64,000 nucleotides of DNA from Phyllobacterium sophorae (GTDB lineage: Bacteria; Pseudomonadota; Alphaproteobacteria; Rhizobiales; Rhizobiaceae), in the NCBI RefSeq assembly GCF_003010965.1, contig NZ_PGGM01000017.1:1-64000 (forward strand). The letters are read 5' to 3'. The translations under genes and the position numbers were made by a program. This document shows, piece after piece, positions 8,937 to 19,046 of this stretch. The notes under the pieces were generated by a model, which worked only from the letters and a program-made list of their open reading frames with translations, had not been told where the DNA came from and did no database searches. Numbering within the stretch: the stretch's first letter is position 1; every line of letters begins with the position of its first letter.

Positions 8937-10291
8937 AGCAAGGCTGCCGGCTTTGATCGTGCATAGTCCGCGCGATCAATGCCGTGACGTTGCAGCTTGT
9001 CGTAGAAAGTCTTGCGCGCAATGCCGAGCACTTCAATGGTCGCGCGCACGTCGCCATGGTTTGCACTTAAGGCATCGCGAATGAGTCTGGCTTCGTGCTG
9101 CTCCATTGCCTCGGGCAGGCTTTTGTTGGTCGGTTGACTGACTTGCGCTGTGTCCATATCGCCAAGACCGAGCGCAACCCGTTCGGCGAAATGCGACAGT
9201 TCTCGCACATTGCCGGGCCAATCATGCTCCATAAGCCGCAAGCGCAGCGATGCGGACATACGCGGTGGCTCCGTCTTAAACCGCGCTGCCGCACGCTGCA
9301 GGAAGTGCGTGAACAGCAAGGGAATATCGTCCTTGCGCTCGCGCAAAGGTGGAATGGAAACGGTGACAACGTTGAGCCGATAGAACAAGTCCTCGCGGAA
9401 ATTCGCCCGTTGTTGCGCACTGCCCAGATCAACCTTGGCGGCAGCAACCACCCGCAAATCCACCGGGCGGTGTTCATTGGTGCCCAGGGGAGTGATTTCG
9501 CGTGTTTCGAGGACCCGCAACAACTTGACCTGCGTCGACAGTGGCATGCTTTCGATCTCATCCAGAAACAGCGTACCGCCGCTTGCGTGTTCGATTCGGC
9601 CGACCCGCCGTTTTTGCGCGCCGGTAAACGCACCGGCCTCATGGCCGAAAAGCTCACTCTCGATGACCGTCTCAGGCAATGCGCCGCAGTTGAGCGCAAC
9701 GAAATTGCCCTGTTTGCGCCGGCTCCATTCATGCAGAAGCCCGGCCGCCACATCTTTGCCAGTGCCGGTTTCACCAGCAATCAGCACATCGACGTCGGCA
9801 TTGGCGACATGTCGTAACATCTGGCGCAAATGCTGCATGGCTGGTGTCTGTCCGATCAGTGGCAATGTCTCGTCGGACGATTCCAGCGCCAGCCGCAAGT
9901 GCCGGTTCTCCATGATCAGCCGCCGCTTTTCTGCTGCCCGCACGATGCTTTGCACAAGCCGGTCTGCAGCGTAGGGTTTGGCGATGAAATCATAGGCGCC
10001 TTCCTGCATCGCTGCGACGGCCATATCAATATCGCCGTGCCCGGTGATCAGGATGACCGGCAAGTCCGGATCCAGCGCCCGCAAACGGCGAAACAATTCC
10101 AGGCCATCAATATGCGGCATGCGCACATCGGTAACGACCACGCCAGCAAAATCTGCTGTCAGAAACCTTAACGCACCCAAAGCGTCAGCAAAGGGCGTGA
10201 CGGCGAAGCCGGCAAGCTCCAGTGTCTGCCGGTTGGCATTGCGCAAATCGTCATCGTCATCGACAAAAGCGACACTAGGCTGGAATTCCAT
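8933..10291 (-). CDS. dctD: C4-dicarboxylate sigma-54 response regulator DctD
   Basis: A 452-residue enhancer-binding protein. Order: receiver domain (phospho-acceptor Asp in [13 protein letters not shown], about residue 55), AAA+ domain with Walker A GETGTGKD and the sigma-54 contact loop GAFTGA, and a Fis-type helix-turn-helix at the C-terminus ([19 protein letters not shown]). Phosphorylated by DctB it should activate the sigma-54 promoter of dctA. The chosen ATG is two bases after the dctB stop; a TTG that overlaps that stop two codons earlier is an alternative. Identity as DctD rests on the domain order plus the dctB-dctA neighbours. Confidence 0.92.
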   Translation of the reverse strand: MEFQPSVAFVDDDDDLRNANRQTLELAGFAVTPFADALGALRFLTADFAGVVVTDVRMPHIDGLELFRRLRALDPDLPVILITGHGDIDMAVAAMQEGAYDFIAKPYAADRLVQSIVRAAEKRRLIMENRHLRLALESSDETLPLIGQTPAMQHLRQMLRHVANADVDVLIAGETGTGKDVAAGLLHEWSRRKQGNFVALNCGALPETVIESELFGHEAGAFTGAQKRRVGRIEHASGGTLFLDEIESMPLSTQVKLLRVLETREITPLGTNEHRPVDLRVVAAAKVDLGSAQQRANFREDLFYRLNVVTVSIPPLRERKDDIPLLFTHFLQRAAARFKTEPPRMSASLRLRLMEHDWPGNVRELSHFAERVALGLGDMDTAQVSQPTNKSLPEAMEQHEARLIRDALSANHGDVRATIEVLGIARKTFYDKLQRHGIDRADYARSKPAALL

Positions 10292-10293
10292 CG

Positions 10294-12150
10294 TCAAACG
10301 ACCCTCCGCAGATGCACGGTGAACTGCGTGCCCGCCCTGCTGCTTTCCACTTCAATGCGGCCTCCATATTCAGCGACGATGTCGTGGCAGATGACGAGGC
10401 CCAGCCCAAGGCCGCGTTCCTTGGAGGTGTTGAACGGCGTAAACAGCGCCTGCATGATCGCTGCGGGAATGCCCGGCCCGTTGTCGGAAACAATCAGCTG
10501 AACCTCATCCTTCGTCAGCGCATAACGCACACTGATCTTGCTTGCCGGACCGCCCTCGGTCGCCTCCAGCGCATTTTGCATCAGATTGATCAGCACCTGT
10601 TCAAGGCGGATGCGGTTGCCGTGCACCTTGATGTCAGGTGGGGGTGTTTGCGTGAAAATTTGTCCCGCCCTTTGCCGGAAACGGCTGCCAAGTAACAGCA
10701 TGGCGCCCTCGATAACGTCGCCGACGCTGATTGGAGCTGCATCGCTTGTGCCCTTGCGCGAGAAGGTGCGCAGCTCATCGGTGATGCTGCCGATGCGTTC
10801 GGTCAGACCGGCGATTGCTTTCAGATTGTCCTTTGCCGATTCCACCAGGTTGCGGCCAAGAAGGGTCCCGGCATTGTCGGCATAGGAGCGAATGGCAGCG
10901 ACGGGCTGGTTTATTTCGTGGGCAACGCCCGCCGTCACCTGACCCAAAATGGCAAGACGGTTTGCCTGTACCAGCTCCTGCTGCACCGTTTGCAGCTTGG
11001 CTTCGGTCTTCTGGCGCTCCTCGGCCTGCATCACCAATTCCGCATGGGCAGTGCTGAGGTCCGCGGTACGCTCGGCGACGCGGCGTTCGAGCTCCAGCCG
11101 CGCCTCCTCCTGTTCACGGGCGCGGCGCAGGGCCCGTCCGCGACGCAGAAGCAAGAAGGCTGTCAGACCAAGCAACGGCGCAAGAACAGCCAGCGCAAGC
11201 AACTGAGCGGTGCGCGTTGCCTCTGCAACGACTGCTGCTGCAGGCGTTAGCGATTGCAAGGTCCAGCTTGTCGTGGGCACCATGGTCCGTACACGCACGA
11301 ATTCCTGATCTTTCGCCGCATCGGGCAAACGCGCCTTGACAATATCGGGTTGCGATAGCGGCAGAGCCGGCAGGATGCTCAGGGGTTCGAGCGGCGCATC
11401 GCCAAATTGCAGGCTTTCGCGGATGGGCCCCATCTGATCGGCCGATACGGGTCCCTGCGTCATGAACCGCCATTGGGGAAAACTTGCAACCAAGACAATG
11501 CCGCGCTGATCGACGACATAGGTCGGATCACTATTGCGGCGCCAGTCTGCTTCGAGCGCATCAAATTCAAGCTTGACGACGATGACTCCAAGCAAGCCGA
11601 GCGGGCCATCGATGCGCCTCGAAATATACAGGCCAGGACGTTTGCTGACGGTGCCGAGCGCAAAGTGTTCGGCATCACCGGCAATGACAGCACGGGTGTA
11701 ATAGGGGCGGAAACTGTAATTGGTGCCGACGAAACTGGTGGGTTCACGCCAGTTACTGGAGGCAATCGCCACACCATCGGCATCGAGGAGATAAATGACC
11801 GCCGAGCGCGTTCCCGGTATCAGGCTTTCGAACTTGCGGTTGACGAGTTGCAGGATGCTGCCGCTGCGCGAGGAAAGCGCACTGAGGACATCGCGATCCT
11901 GCGACAGGACAAATGGCAAGGATCGCTGCTTTTCGAGCACCGTGCGCAGAAGCACGGCATTGAGATCTGCGGTGTTCTGGGCTCGCGTTTGCAGCGCTTC
12001 ATAGGCGCGCTGGCGACCATAATCGTTCGCAACGATGAGAGACCCTATTATGAGGATTGCTGCAAGGAGGCCGTAAACGAGTTTCGCAACACGTCCGGCC
12101 ATGCCACCGACAGGCTCATATTTCGATCGAAGCGCCGCTAGCTCTGCCAT
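10294..12150 (-). CDS. dctB: C4-dicarboxylate sensor histidine kinase DctB
   Basis: A 618-residue membrane kinase. A first membrane segment ([18 protein letters not shown], near residue 23) is followed by a large periplasmic double Cache-like sensor region, a second membrane helix ([19 protein letters not shown]), a coiled coil, then the phospho-acceptor box [16 protein letters not shown] and an HATPase domain ([23 protein letters not shown]). It senses C4-dicarboxylates such as succinate with DctA and phosphorylates DctD. I use the ATG giving [13 protein letters not shown]; the longer open frame runs through the activator sites of dctA and encodes a Cys-rich stretch. Confidence 0.92.
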   Translation of the reverse strand: MAELAALRSKYEPVGGMAGRVAKLVYGLLAAILIIGSLIVANDYGRQRAYEALQTRAQNTADLNAVLLRTVLEKQRSLPFVLSQDRDVLSALSSRSGSILQLVNRKFESLIPGTRSAVIYLLDADGVAIASSNWREPTSFVGTNYSFRPYYTRAVIAGDAEHFALGTVSKRPGLYISRRIDGPLGLLGVIVVKLEFDALEADWRRNSDPTYVVDQRGIVLVASFPQWRFMTQGPVSADQMGPIRESLQFGDAPLEPLSILPALPLSQPDIVKARLPDAAKDQEFVRVRTMVPTTSWTLQSLTPAAAVVAEATRTAQLLALAVLAPLLGLTAFLLLRRGRALRRAREQEEARLELERRVAERTADLSTAHAELVMQAEERQKTEAKLQTVQQELVQANRLAILGQVTAGVAHEINQPVAAIRSYADNAGTLLGRNLVESAKDNLKAIAGLTERIGSITDELRTFSRKGTSDAAPISVGDVIEGAMLLLGSRFRQRAGQIFTQTPPPDIKVHGNRIRLEQVLINLMQNALEATEGGPASKISVRYALTKDEVQLIVSDNGPGIPAAIMQALFTPFNTSKERGLGLGLVICHDIVAEYGGRIEVESSRAGTQFTVHLRRVV

Positions 12151-12157
12151 TCCTGTA

Positions 12158-12207
12158 TTGTGCAGATATCCGCACAAACCGCAAGAAGAGCGTGCGGAGA
12201 TTCGCAC
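12158..12207. promoter_or_regulatory. Tandem DctD-type upstream activator sites
   Basis: Two inverted repeats lie side by side between dctB and dctA: TTGTGC-N8-GCACAA (12158-12177, perfect arms) and GTGCG-N6-CGCAC (12192-12207). Their centres are about 32 bases apart, and they lie 75-124 bases upstream of the sigma-54 promoter of dctA. Rhizobial dctA promoters are known to carry two tandem DctD sites in this arrangement, so I assign them to DctD. Confidence 0.75.
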
Positions 12208-12281
12208 AACATCTGCGCGGCAACACATACAGCAAAAAATTAAATTACATATTTTCAATTACTTAGCAAGTTTCAGCAAAC

Positions 12282-12296
12282 TGGCACACTCCTTGC
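12282..12296 (+). promoter_or_regulatory. Sigma-54 promoter of dctA
   Basis: TGGCAC-ACTCC-TTGC matches the -24/-12 consensus exactly, with the correct five-base spacer. Transcription should start about 12 bases downstream, roughly 85 bases before the dctA start codon. Confidence 0.88.
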
Positions 12297-12393
12297 AAAA
12301 GCAATGGCAGCGGCCGGTCTATCCGGTCTTTAACCGAGCCCGGGAGGCTGACAGGCAATTCTGCCAGACGCGGCTCATATCATGGAGGAAGTC

Positions 12394-13719
12394 ATGAGTC
12401 CTGTGACGATTAACGCAGCCCCGCAGCCGCGCGGCAAAACACCCATTTACGCCCACCTGTATTTTCAGGTGATCGTTGCCATTACCATCGGTATTGTGCT
12501 TGGTCACTTCTATCCTGAAATCGGCACCAGCATGAAGCCGCTCGGCGACGCCTTCATCAAACTGGTGAAGATGATCATTGCCCCTGTCATTTTCCTTACC
12601 GTCTCCACCGGTATTGCCGGAATGAGCGACCTGAAAAAGGTCGGACGGGTGGCCGGGAAGGCGATGGTCTACTTCCTGACCTTCTCGACCCTGGCCCTGA
12701 TTGTCGGGTTGATCGTTGCCAATGTGATCCAGCCGGGTGCTGGCATGAATATCGACGCATCCTCGCTCGATCCCAAAGCGGTCGCAACCTACACGCAGCA
12801 GGCGCATGAGCAAAGCATCGTCGGCTTCCTGACGAACATCATTCCCACGACAATCGTCGGTGCCTTCGCTTCGGGCGATATCCTGCAGGTCCTGTTCTTT
12901 TCGGTGCTGTTCGGTCTTTCGCTCGCCATGGTCGGCGAGAAAGCCGAACCGGTCACCAATTTCTTGCAGACCCTCGCAGCTCCGGTCTTCAAGCTGGTCG
13001 CAATCCTGATGAAAGCTGCACCAATCGGCGCCTTTGGCGCAATGGCCTTCACGATCGGCAAGTACGGCATTGGCTCGGTGGCCAATCTGATCTTCCTGAT
13101 CGGCACGTTCTATCTGACGTCCCTGCTTTTCGTGCTGGTCATTCTTGGCGCAGTCGCGTGGTACAACGGCTTTTCCATCCTGGCGCTGATCCGCTACATC
13201 AAGGAAGAGTTGCTGCTGGTGCTTGGCACGAGCTCGTCGGAAGCCGCTTTGCCAACGCTGATGGCAAAGATGGAGAAGGCAGGTTGTAAGAAGTCCGTGG
13301 TTGGTCTGGTTATTCCAACCGGCTATTCGTTCAATCTTGACGGCACCAATATCTACATGACCCTTGCTGCCCTGTTTATTGCGCAGGCAACCAACACGCC
13401 GCTGACATTGATGGATCAGGTGTTGCTCCTGCTCGTGGCAATGCTCAGTTCCAAGGGTGCTGCAGGCATCACCGGTGCAGGCTTTATCACTCTGGCCGCC
13501 ACGCTGTCGGTTGTTCCCGCCGTTCCGGTCGCCGGTATGGCACTGATCCTTGGCATCGACCGTTTCATGTCGGAATGCCGCGCCCTGACCAATCTCGTCG
13601 GCAATGCGGTCGCAACCATTGTTGTCGCGCGCTGGGAAGGCGAGCTGGACACCAACAAGCTGGCACAAGCGCTTAACGGTGAATTCGCCGACGAGGATGC
13701 ACTGGCTCTCGCCAGCTAG
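12394..13719 (+). CDS. dctA: C4-dicarboxylate:cation symporter DctA
   Basis: A 441-residue inner-membrane carrier of the DAACS (glutamate/dicarboxylate symporter) family. It imports succinate, fumarate and malate with protons or sodium. The substrate loop [17 protein letters not shown] (around residue 275), the [14 protein letters not shown] motif (around 310), the second hairpin [14 protein letters not shown] (around 355) and [16 protein letters not shown] are all present. The start MSPVTIN is chosen because GGAGGAA precedes it by a few bases; an in-frame ATG four codons earlier overlaps that site. It is driven by the sigma-54 promoter upstream and followed by a strong terminator. Confidence 0.95.
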   Translation: MSPVTINAAPQPRGKTPIYAHLYFQVIVAITIGIVLGHFYPEIGTSMKPLGDAFIKLVKMIIAPVIFLTVSTGIAGMSDLKKVGRVAGKAMVYFLTFSTLALIVGLIVANVIQPGAGMNIDASSLDPKAVATYTQQAHEQSIVGFLTNIIPTTIVGAFASGDILQVLFFSVLFGLSLAMVGEKAEPVTNFLQTLAAPVFKLVAILMKAAPIGAFGAMAFTIGKYGIGSVANLIFLIGTFYLTSLLFVLVILGAVAWYNGFSILALIRYIKEELLLVLGTSSSEAALPTLMAKMEKAGCKKSVVGLVIPTGYSFNLDGTNIYMTLAALFIAQATNTPLTLMDQVLLLLVAMLSSKGAAGITGAGFITLAATLSVVPAVPVAGMALILGIDRFMSECRALTNLVGNAVATIVVARWEGELDTNKLAQALNGEFADEDALALAS

Positions 13720-13740
13720 GATGATACCCACTTGCAGCAA

Positions 13741-13767
13741 AGGCGGACCTTACGGTCCGCCTTTTTT
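13741..13767 (+). terminator. Rho-independent terminator of dctA
   Basis: A perfect 9-bp stem, AGGCGGACC with GGTCCGCCT, has a TTAC loop and is followed by a run of T. It lies 21 bases after the dctA stop, in the convergent gap with rhaK, and may also slow transcripts from the other side. Confidence 0.9.
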
Positions 13768-15133
13768 ATTTGTGACAAAGGCTTTCGCGCCAGCTTTGCG
13801 CATAAGCGTCGAAACTCCTGGTCAGCGGCACGACCGCATCGGGTGCCGGCTTGAGGGAGCATTGCGCACCGGCAAGGAGCGCTGCGCCAAGGCTGGTTCC
13901 GGTGGAGCCGGGCAAAGCGATGATTTCGCGCCCCGTCAGGGAGCGCAATGCCGACAGAAAAGTGTGATTGCGGGAAAAGGGGCCTTCAACGATTGTCGGG
14001 CCACGTGCGCCAATCAGTTCGAGGCAGGTCGCCGTCATTAATGCCGTATAGAGTGATGCCACCGCATTCAGCTCGCCGGACAAGCGCGGCTTGCCATTCA
14101 GCCAGTTTGCCGCGTGCGCCGGATAGGGGCCGGAACCCTGCACGACGCTCGGCAATATCATGCGTTGATCGCGAATGACACGGGCCAATACTTCTGCATC
14201 CGGCTCGGCGGCCAGGCCTTCGGTGAGCATGTCGAATTCACGTCCGCCCATGAACCGCGCCGACGGCACGGCCTTGCCGAAGGCATCGACATTGGCAAGT
14301 GTGTCGCGTGCAGGATCGAGCCGGTCCGGCCTGCCGCCGACGGCAAAGGAGACCACCCAGGTACCCGTCGATACCACGGAGAAGGGTGACGTGCGGGTGA
14401 TAAGGTGCGGCAACAGCGAAGCATTGGAATCGTGGATACCGCAATGAACCGCAATTGCCTTGTCGACGCCGATCTGCTTGGCCAAAGGTTCGCGCAAATC
14501 ACCGATCGTATCGAAAGCCGGGCGGATCGGAGCCATCAGTGAGCGAATTTCAAGTGTATCGACGAGGCTGGAGTAGCTGCCATTTTGCGGGTTCCACAAA
14601 TCGGTATGACAGCCAAGTGAAGTGACTTCATTCACGGCGATACCGGTCAGACGCCAGACCCAGTATTGTGCATAGGTCAGGATGCATTTGACCGACGCGA
14701 ACTGGGCAGGGAATTGCGTCTTCTGGTAGTGGATCTGTGCTCCGACATTCAGTCCGCCCGAAAGAAGCGGTGAACATGTCTCGGCGAAACTCGGCCGCAG
14801 GTCCGCATAGGCCGCACGCACGTCATCCGAATAGACATGTTCATAATCGATCACCGGCATGGCAAGACCATCATGCCCAAGCAATGCCGCCGACGCACCA
14901 TGGGCTGTGACCGAAATCGCATCGAAGCCTGGCGATCTGACGAACGCGATGAGTGTTTCGACAAAAAATGCCCACAGCGCTTCTACATCGTAATGCGGAT
15001 AGATCCCGCCTTTGACCACGCGGTTGTGGATGCTGCGTGCGGCAACTTCCGCCCCGGTCGCAGCATCGACCACAACGAGTTTGGCATTGGTCTTGCCCAC
15101 ATCGATGACGGCTATGCGGCGAACGTTGTTCAT
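13766..15133 (-). CDS. rhaK: Rhamnulokinase-type sugar kinase RhaK (FGGY family)
   Basis: A 455-residue cytoplasmic FGGY kinase. The ATP-binding start [17 protein letters not shown] lies at residues 8-24, the catalytic Asp in [15 protein letters not shown] near 245, and the second-lobe phosphate loops STGTWVVSF and [14 protein letters not shown] follow. It is the last gene of a rhaRSTPQUK operon; in Rhizobium leguminosarum RhaK phosphorylates rhamnulose and is also needed for activity of the rhamnose importer. The chosen ATG overlaps the rhaU stop (ATGA). A start six codons upstream is possible but would lie inside rhaU. Confidence 0.9.
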   Translation of the reverse strand: MNNVRRIAVIDVGKTNAKLVVVDAATGAEVAARSIHNRVVKGGIYPHYDVEALWAFFVETLIAFVRSPGFDAISVTAHGASAALLGHDGLAMPVIDYEHVYSDDVRAAYADLRPSFAETCSPLLSGGLNVGAQIHYQKTQFPAQFASVKCILTYAQYWVWRLTGIAVNEVTSLGCHTDLWNPQNGSYSSLVDTLEIRSLMAPIRPAFDTIGDLREPLAKQIGVDKAIAVHCGIHDSNASLLPHLITRTSPFSVVSTGTWVVSFAVGGRPDRLDPARDTLANVDAFGKAVPSARFMGGREFDMLTEGLAAEPDAEVLARVIRDQRMILPSVVQGSGPYPAHAANWLNGKPRLSGELNAVASLYTALMTATCLELIGARGPTIVEGPFSRNHTFLSALRSLTGREIIALPGSTGTSLGAALLAGAQCSLKPAPDAVVPLTRSFDAYAQSWRESLCHK

Positions 15134-15453
15134 GGCATGTGAAACAGGCACACGAGGTCACGCTGGACCGGCGAATTGTCCGCATTGGTGACCATTATAT
15201 CGGCCATATGCGCCCACCATTTCTTCATCACCGGATGGTCGGGGAGGCTCTGCATCGTGTGGTCAACCGGGCGGGTCAACACGCCGAAGAGCGTGTTGGT
15301 GGTGCGGTCAAGATGGATCGAATAGTCGCTCACTCCCGCCGCGTGCAAAAGCTCGACGAGCTCGGGCCAGATCGCATCATGGCGCTTCAGATATTCCGGT
15401 TCCATGCCGGGACTGAGCGTCATGGTGAACGCATGTTTTTCTGTCGTGCTCAT
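15130..15453 (-). CDS. rhaU: L-rhamnose mutarotase
   Basis: A 107-residue protein of the RhaM/RhaU family that interconverts the anomers of L-rhamnose. The family core [13 protein letters not shown] holds the Tyr (about residue 21) and His (about 25) equivalent to the catalytic pair of E. coli RhaM, and [15 protein letters not shown] lies near residue 73. Both ends overlap neighbours by four bases (ATGA), so it is coupled to rhaQ and rhaK. Length matches the family (about 104-108 residues). Confidence 0.93.
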   Translation of the reverse strand: MSTTEKHAFTMTLSPGMEPEYLKRHDAIWPELVELLHAAGVSDYSIHLDRTTNTLFGVLTRPVDHTMQSLPDHPVMKKWWAHMADIMVTNADNSPVQRDLVCLFHMP

Positions 15454-16451
15454 GCGGATTTCCTGTGTCCGAACTGCCGGATGATGATTGGCAGCGTGAT
15501 GGTGGTGATCAAGAGCAGGCCAATGAAAATCGACATGACGATACCCGGCACGTTGAGTAGGCCAAGCCCGAAGGTTACAAGCCCCATGACGAATGCTGCG
15601 ATGACGACGCCGCCAATCGTGCCAGAACCGCCAAGGATGGATATGCCGCCCAGAACGACCATGGTGACGATCTCAAGTTCCCAGCCCTGCGCGATCGATG
15701 GGCGCGTTGAGCCAAGACGCGAGGTTAGGCACACGGCGGCGATGCCGGCCATCAGGCCAGTCAACAGGAACAAAGTAAATTTGATACGCTCAACATGAAT
15801 GCCGGAGAATCGTGCGGCGAACTCATTGTTCCCGATGGCATAAACCCGGCGGCCGAAATTCGTCGCATGCAGCAAAACCGCGAAGAGGACGGCAAGGGCC
15901 GCAAACAGCACGAACTCGAAGGAAAAGACCCACAACACATAACCCTGACCAAAATAGGCAAAGGAAGCTGGATAGCCGCCATAGGCCTTGTCACCCAGAA
16001 CGATATAGGCGATGCCGCGAAACAAGCTCATCGTACCAATGGTAACAACGATGGATGGCAGGCGCAGGCCGGCGACAAGGATACCATTGATCATGCCGCA
16101 CCCGGCACCAACGCCGATTCCGATGGCAACGAGGCCCGGCGTGCCGACACCCGCCTGCGCTGCGGCGCCCATGGCGGTTGAGGCGAGCGCAATGATCGCT
16201 GCAACCGAAAGATCAATCTCTCCGGCGATGATCAGCAGCGCCATGGCGAAAGCAACCATGGCTTTTTCGGTAAAGTTGAACGTGGCGTCGGAAAGATTCC
16301 AGGCGTTGAGGAAGTAGGGCGAGGCCAATGCGTTGGCGATGAAGATAACCGCGGCCACCGCTACGAGCAGGGCTTCCCAGCTGGCGAACAGCCGGGTGAC
16401 CGATGTGCCCAGTCGATCCGGAATATGGCGTTTTTCAGGAACTGCGCTCAT
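15450..16451 (-). CDS. rhaQ: L-rhamnose ABC transporter permease RhaQ
   Basis: A 333-residue inner-membrane permease of the RbsC class. The signature [17 protein letters not shown] lies near residue 75 and [25 protein letters not shown] near 245. It follows rhaP with a four-base overlap. The assignment as RhaQ rather than RhaP rests on its position in the conserved order R-S-T-P-Q-U-K. It should form the membrane channel with RhaP, driven by RhaT. Confidence 0.9.
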   Translation of the reverse strand: MSAVPEKRHIPDRLGTSVTRLFASWEALLVAVAAVIFIANALASPYFLNAWNLSDATFNFTEKAMVAFAMALLIIAGEIDLSVAAIIALASTAMGAAAQAGVGTPGLVAIGIGVGAGCGMINGILVAGLRLPSIVVTIGTMSLFRGIAYIVLGDKAYGGYPASFAYFGQGYVLWVFSFEFVLFAALAVLFAVLLHATNFGRRVYAIGNNEFAARFSGIHVERIKFTLFLLTGLMAGIAAVCLTSRLGSTRPSIAQGWELEIVTMVVLGGISILGGSGTIGGVVIAAFVMGLVTFGLGLLNVPGIVMSIFIGLLLITTITLPIIIRQFGHRKSA

Positions 16452-17449
16452 GCCGTCACCTCGATCTGTTCGGATGCACCGCGATCACGCAGGATGATCC
16501 GGCCCCGGCGCCGTTCCTGGCGCGCGTTGAAAATGACAGCAGCAATGATCACCGAGCCGGAGATTGCCATTTGTGAGAACGGCGAAATATTGATGACGGG
16601 AAGCGCGTTCTTGATGACGCCGAGGAACAGTGAGCCGAGCACTGCGCCCGCGACGGAACCGATGCCTCCCAGCGTTGATATGCCACCAATGACACAGGCG
16701 GCGACGGTATCCAGTTCAAAGCCCGCCGCGATATCGACATAGGCAACCGCATAGCGCGATACCCAAAGATAACCGCACAACCCCGCCAGCGTTCCGGATA
16801 TGACGAAGGCATAAAAGCGGGTGCGTCCAACATCAATACCGGCATAAACAGCGGCTGTCGGATTGCCCCCAGAGGCATAGATGGCGCGGCCAAGGAAGGT
16901 GCGCGACATGACCACATACATGATGGCGACGATGACGATGGCTGTCCAGCCGAGGAGGGGCAGACCGAAAAAGAGCTGGCGTGGTGTCTGGAGGAACGGC
17001 GCCGTCATTTGATGCGCATTCACCCAGGCACCACCGGAAAGCACAAACGCCATGCCGCGGTAGATCGTGAGCGTGCCAAGTGTGACGACGATGGAAGGAA
17101 TGTTGAGCTTCCACACGAACAGGCCATTGATCGCCCCAAGAACAGCGCCAGTCCCCAGCGCAATGAGGATGATCAGTGCAAGCGGCATTGCCGGATAGGC
17201 AGCATTCAGCATGCCGATTGCCATGCCCGTAAAGGCGACATTGGCCGCGACCGAAAGGTCAATGGATTTGGTCAGGATCACCGTCATCTGGCCAAGCGCA
17301 AGAATGATCAGGATCGATGTGTCATTGAAAATGTTGGCAAGGTTGCCGGGCTTGGCAAAGCCGGGCGAACGCGCCGAAAAGACGGCAAGCAGCATGGCGA
17401 TAATGACCACCAGCAGCATTTCGCGGAATTTGAACAATTGCTTGATCAT
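16448..17449 (-). CDS. rhaP: L-rhamnose ABC transporter permease RhaP
   Basis: A 333-residue membrane permease, paralogous to the next gene. It has MTVILTKSIDLSVAANVAFTG near residue 60 and FELDTVAACVIGGISTLGGIGSVAG near 250. The ATG lies ten bases after the rhaT stop, and the stop overlaps the rhaQ start. It is the first of the two permease genes in the rhamnose operon. Confidence 0.9.
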   Translation of the reverse strand: MIKQLFKFREMLLVVIIAMLLAVFSARSPGFAKPGNLANIFNDTSILIILALGQMTVILTKSIDLSVAANVAFTGMAIGMLNAAYPAMPLALIILIALGTGAVLGAINGLFVWKLNIPSIVVTLGTLTIYRGMAFVLSGGAWVNAHQMTAPFLQTPRQLFFGLPLLGWTAIVIVAIMYVVMSRTFLGRAIYASGGNPTAAVYAGIDVGRTRFYAFVISGTLAGLCGYLWVSRYAVAYVDIAAGFELDTVAACVIGGISTLGGIGSVAGAVLGSLFLGVIKNALPVINISPFSQMAISGSVIIAAVIFNARQERRRGRIILRDRGASEQIEVTA

Positions 17450-17458
17450 TTCTGGTCC

Positions 17459-18979
17459 TCAGGCATTGCCTGTTGCGGCGCGGACTAACGTCTCTGCGCT
17501 CAGGTGATCGCGCTCATAGACACCGGCCGACAGGCCCTCGCGCATGACAAGAACCCGGTCAGACATGCCGAGGATTTCCGGCAGTTCCGAGGAGACCATG
17601 ATGATGCTGAGACCTTCGCCGGCAAGCTCGCTGATGAAGGCATGGACCGCAGCTTTCGAGCCGATGTCGATGCCCTTGGTCGGTTCATCGAGAATGAGAA
17701 TTTTCGGGTGCGTGGCCAGCCATTTGCCGATGACCACTTTCTGTTGATTGCCGCCGGACAGATTTCCCACCGGAATCGAGAGGGCGGCGGCACGCAGATC
17801 AAAACGCTCGGCATATTTGCGCGCCAGGGCGAATTCCTCGGCCGCGCGCAGGAAACCGGAGCGGGAAGTGCGGGTCAATGACGGCAGCGAGATGTTCTGG
17901 TAGATTGGCAACTGCAACACTGCGCCATGGCGGCCGCGTTCTTCCGGCACGTAGACGATACCGGCTTTGATCGCGTCGGCAGGCGAGTGGATCACGAGCT
18001 CCTTGCCGTTTAGTTTGAGCGAGCCGCTAGAGGGTCTTGTGACGCCGAACAGCGACTGGCAAATCTCCGAGCGGCCCGCACCGACCAGACCATAAATCCC
18101 GAAAATTTCCCCCTTTTTCAAGGCAAAGGAAATATGGCGGAACTCGGTCGGGTGGCTGTAATTGTCGACCGAAAGCACGGTCTCGCCGAGCGGTATCTCG
18201 ACTTTGGGAAAAGCGTGTTCGATCGACCGGCCAACCATGAGCTTGACGATCTCGTCCTGACCAACACCGGCAAGTACGCCACTGCCGACGGCCTTGCCGT
18301 CACGGAAGACGGCATAATGGTCGGCGATCTCGTAGACTTCATCGAACTTGTGACTGATGAACAGCACCGCCTTGCCCTGCGCTTTGAGCCGCTTGACGAT
18401 CTGGAACAGGTCATCGACTTCCTTGCGCGAAAGCGCAGCGGTCGGCTCATCCATGATGACAATGCGCGCATCAACAGACAGCGCCCGGGCAATGGCCACG
18501 AGGTGGCGCTGGGCGATGGAAAGATCCTTCAGCCGCGTGCGCGGATCGATATTGCTTTCCAGCGAATGCAGCAGTGCAAGTGCCCGTGCGTTCACGGCCT
18601 TCCAGTTGACAAAACCAAGCCGGGTTTTCGGCGCATGGCCGAGAAAGATATTTTCGGCGACCGACAACTCGTCGAAAAGCACGGTCTCCTGGTGGATTGC
18701 GGTTACGCCGAAATCGATTGCGTCCTGCGCATTGGCAAAGGCCACCGGCTCGCCGTCAACGTGGATTTCTCCTTCGTCCGACTGGTAGATCCCGGTGAGA
18801 ATTTTGACGAGCGTCGACTTCCCCGCACCGTTTTCGCCGATGAGCGCCGTCACCATGCCGGGAAACAGGGCGATATTGACATCATTGAGCGCTTTGACGC
18901 CGGGAAACGATTTGGAGATGCCGCGCATCTCAAGCAGCGGCGTTTCGGACAATGGCTCGGAAAGGGCAATCTTGTTCAT
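17459..18979 (-). CDS. rhaT: L-rhamnose ABC transporter ATP-binding protein RhaT
   Basis: A 506-residue ATPase with two nucleotide-binding domains like RbsA. First domain: Walker A GENGAGKST near residue 52, LSIAQRH signature, Walker B VIMDEPTAAL. Second: GLVGAGRSE, LSGGNQQK, LILDEPTKGIDIG. It powers rhamnose uptake through RhaP and RhaQ. Its transcription must pass a hairpin lying between it and rhaS, so it is likely made at a lower level than the binding protein. Not to be confused with E. coli RhaT, an unrelated symporter. Confidence 0.92.
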   Translation of the reverse strand: MNKIALSEPLSETPLLEMRGISKSFPGVKALNDVNIALFPGMVTALIGENGAGKSTLVKILTGIYQSDEGEIHVDGEPVAFANAQDAIDFGVTAIHQETVLFDELSVAENIFLGHAPKTRLGFVNWKAVNARALALLHSLESNIDPRTRLKDLSIAQRHLVAIARALSVDARIVIMDEPTAALSRKEVDDLFQIVKRLKAQGKAVLFISHKFDEVYEIADHYAVFRDGKAVGSGVLAGVGQDEIVKLMVGRSIEHAFPKVEIPLGETVLSVDNYSHPTEFRHISFALKKGEIFGIYGLVGAGRSEICQSLFGVTRPSSGSLKLNGKELVIHSPADAIKAGIVYVPEERGRHGAVLQLPIYQNISLPSLTRTSRSGFLRAAEEFALARKYAERFDLRAAALSIPVGNLSGGNQQKVVIGKWLATHPKILILDEPTKGIDIGSKAAVHAFISELAGEGLSIIMVSSELPEILGMSDRVLVMREGLSAGVYERDHLSAETLVRAATGNA

Positions 18980-18990
18980 CGATCATACCG

Positions 18991-19026
18991 AAAGAGAAAA
19001 AGTGCCCGGCAGATAACCTGCCGGGC
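18991..19026 (-). terminator. Intra-operon terminator/attenuator between rhaS and rhaT
   Basis: On the minus strand a perfect 9-bp stem GCCCGGCAG/CTGCCGGGC with loop GTTAT is followed by ACTTTTTCTCTTT. It starts about 20 bases after the rhaS stop. The placement mirrors the hairpin after the ytfQ-like gene in this window and would favour binding-protein expression. Confidence 0.8.
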
Positions 19027-19046
19027 CTGACGGCGGTTGTGCAGGA

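Noticed and set aside
12319-13740. Minus-strand 473-codon open frame opposite dctA
   Set aside because: Its peptide is a run of Asp, His, Gln and Gly without a fold pattern and is the complement of a clear DctA; it is a shadow of high-GC coding bias.
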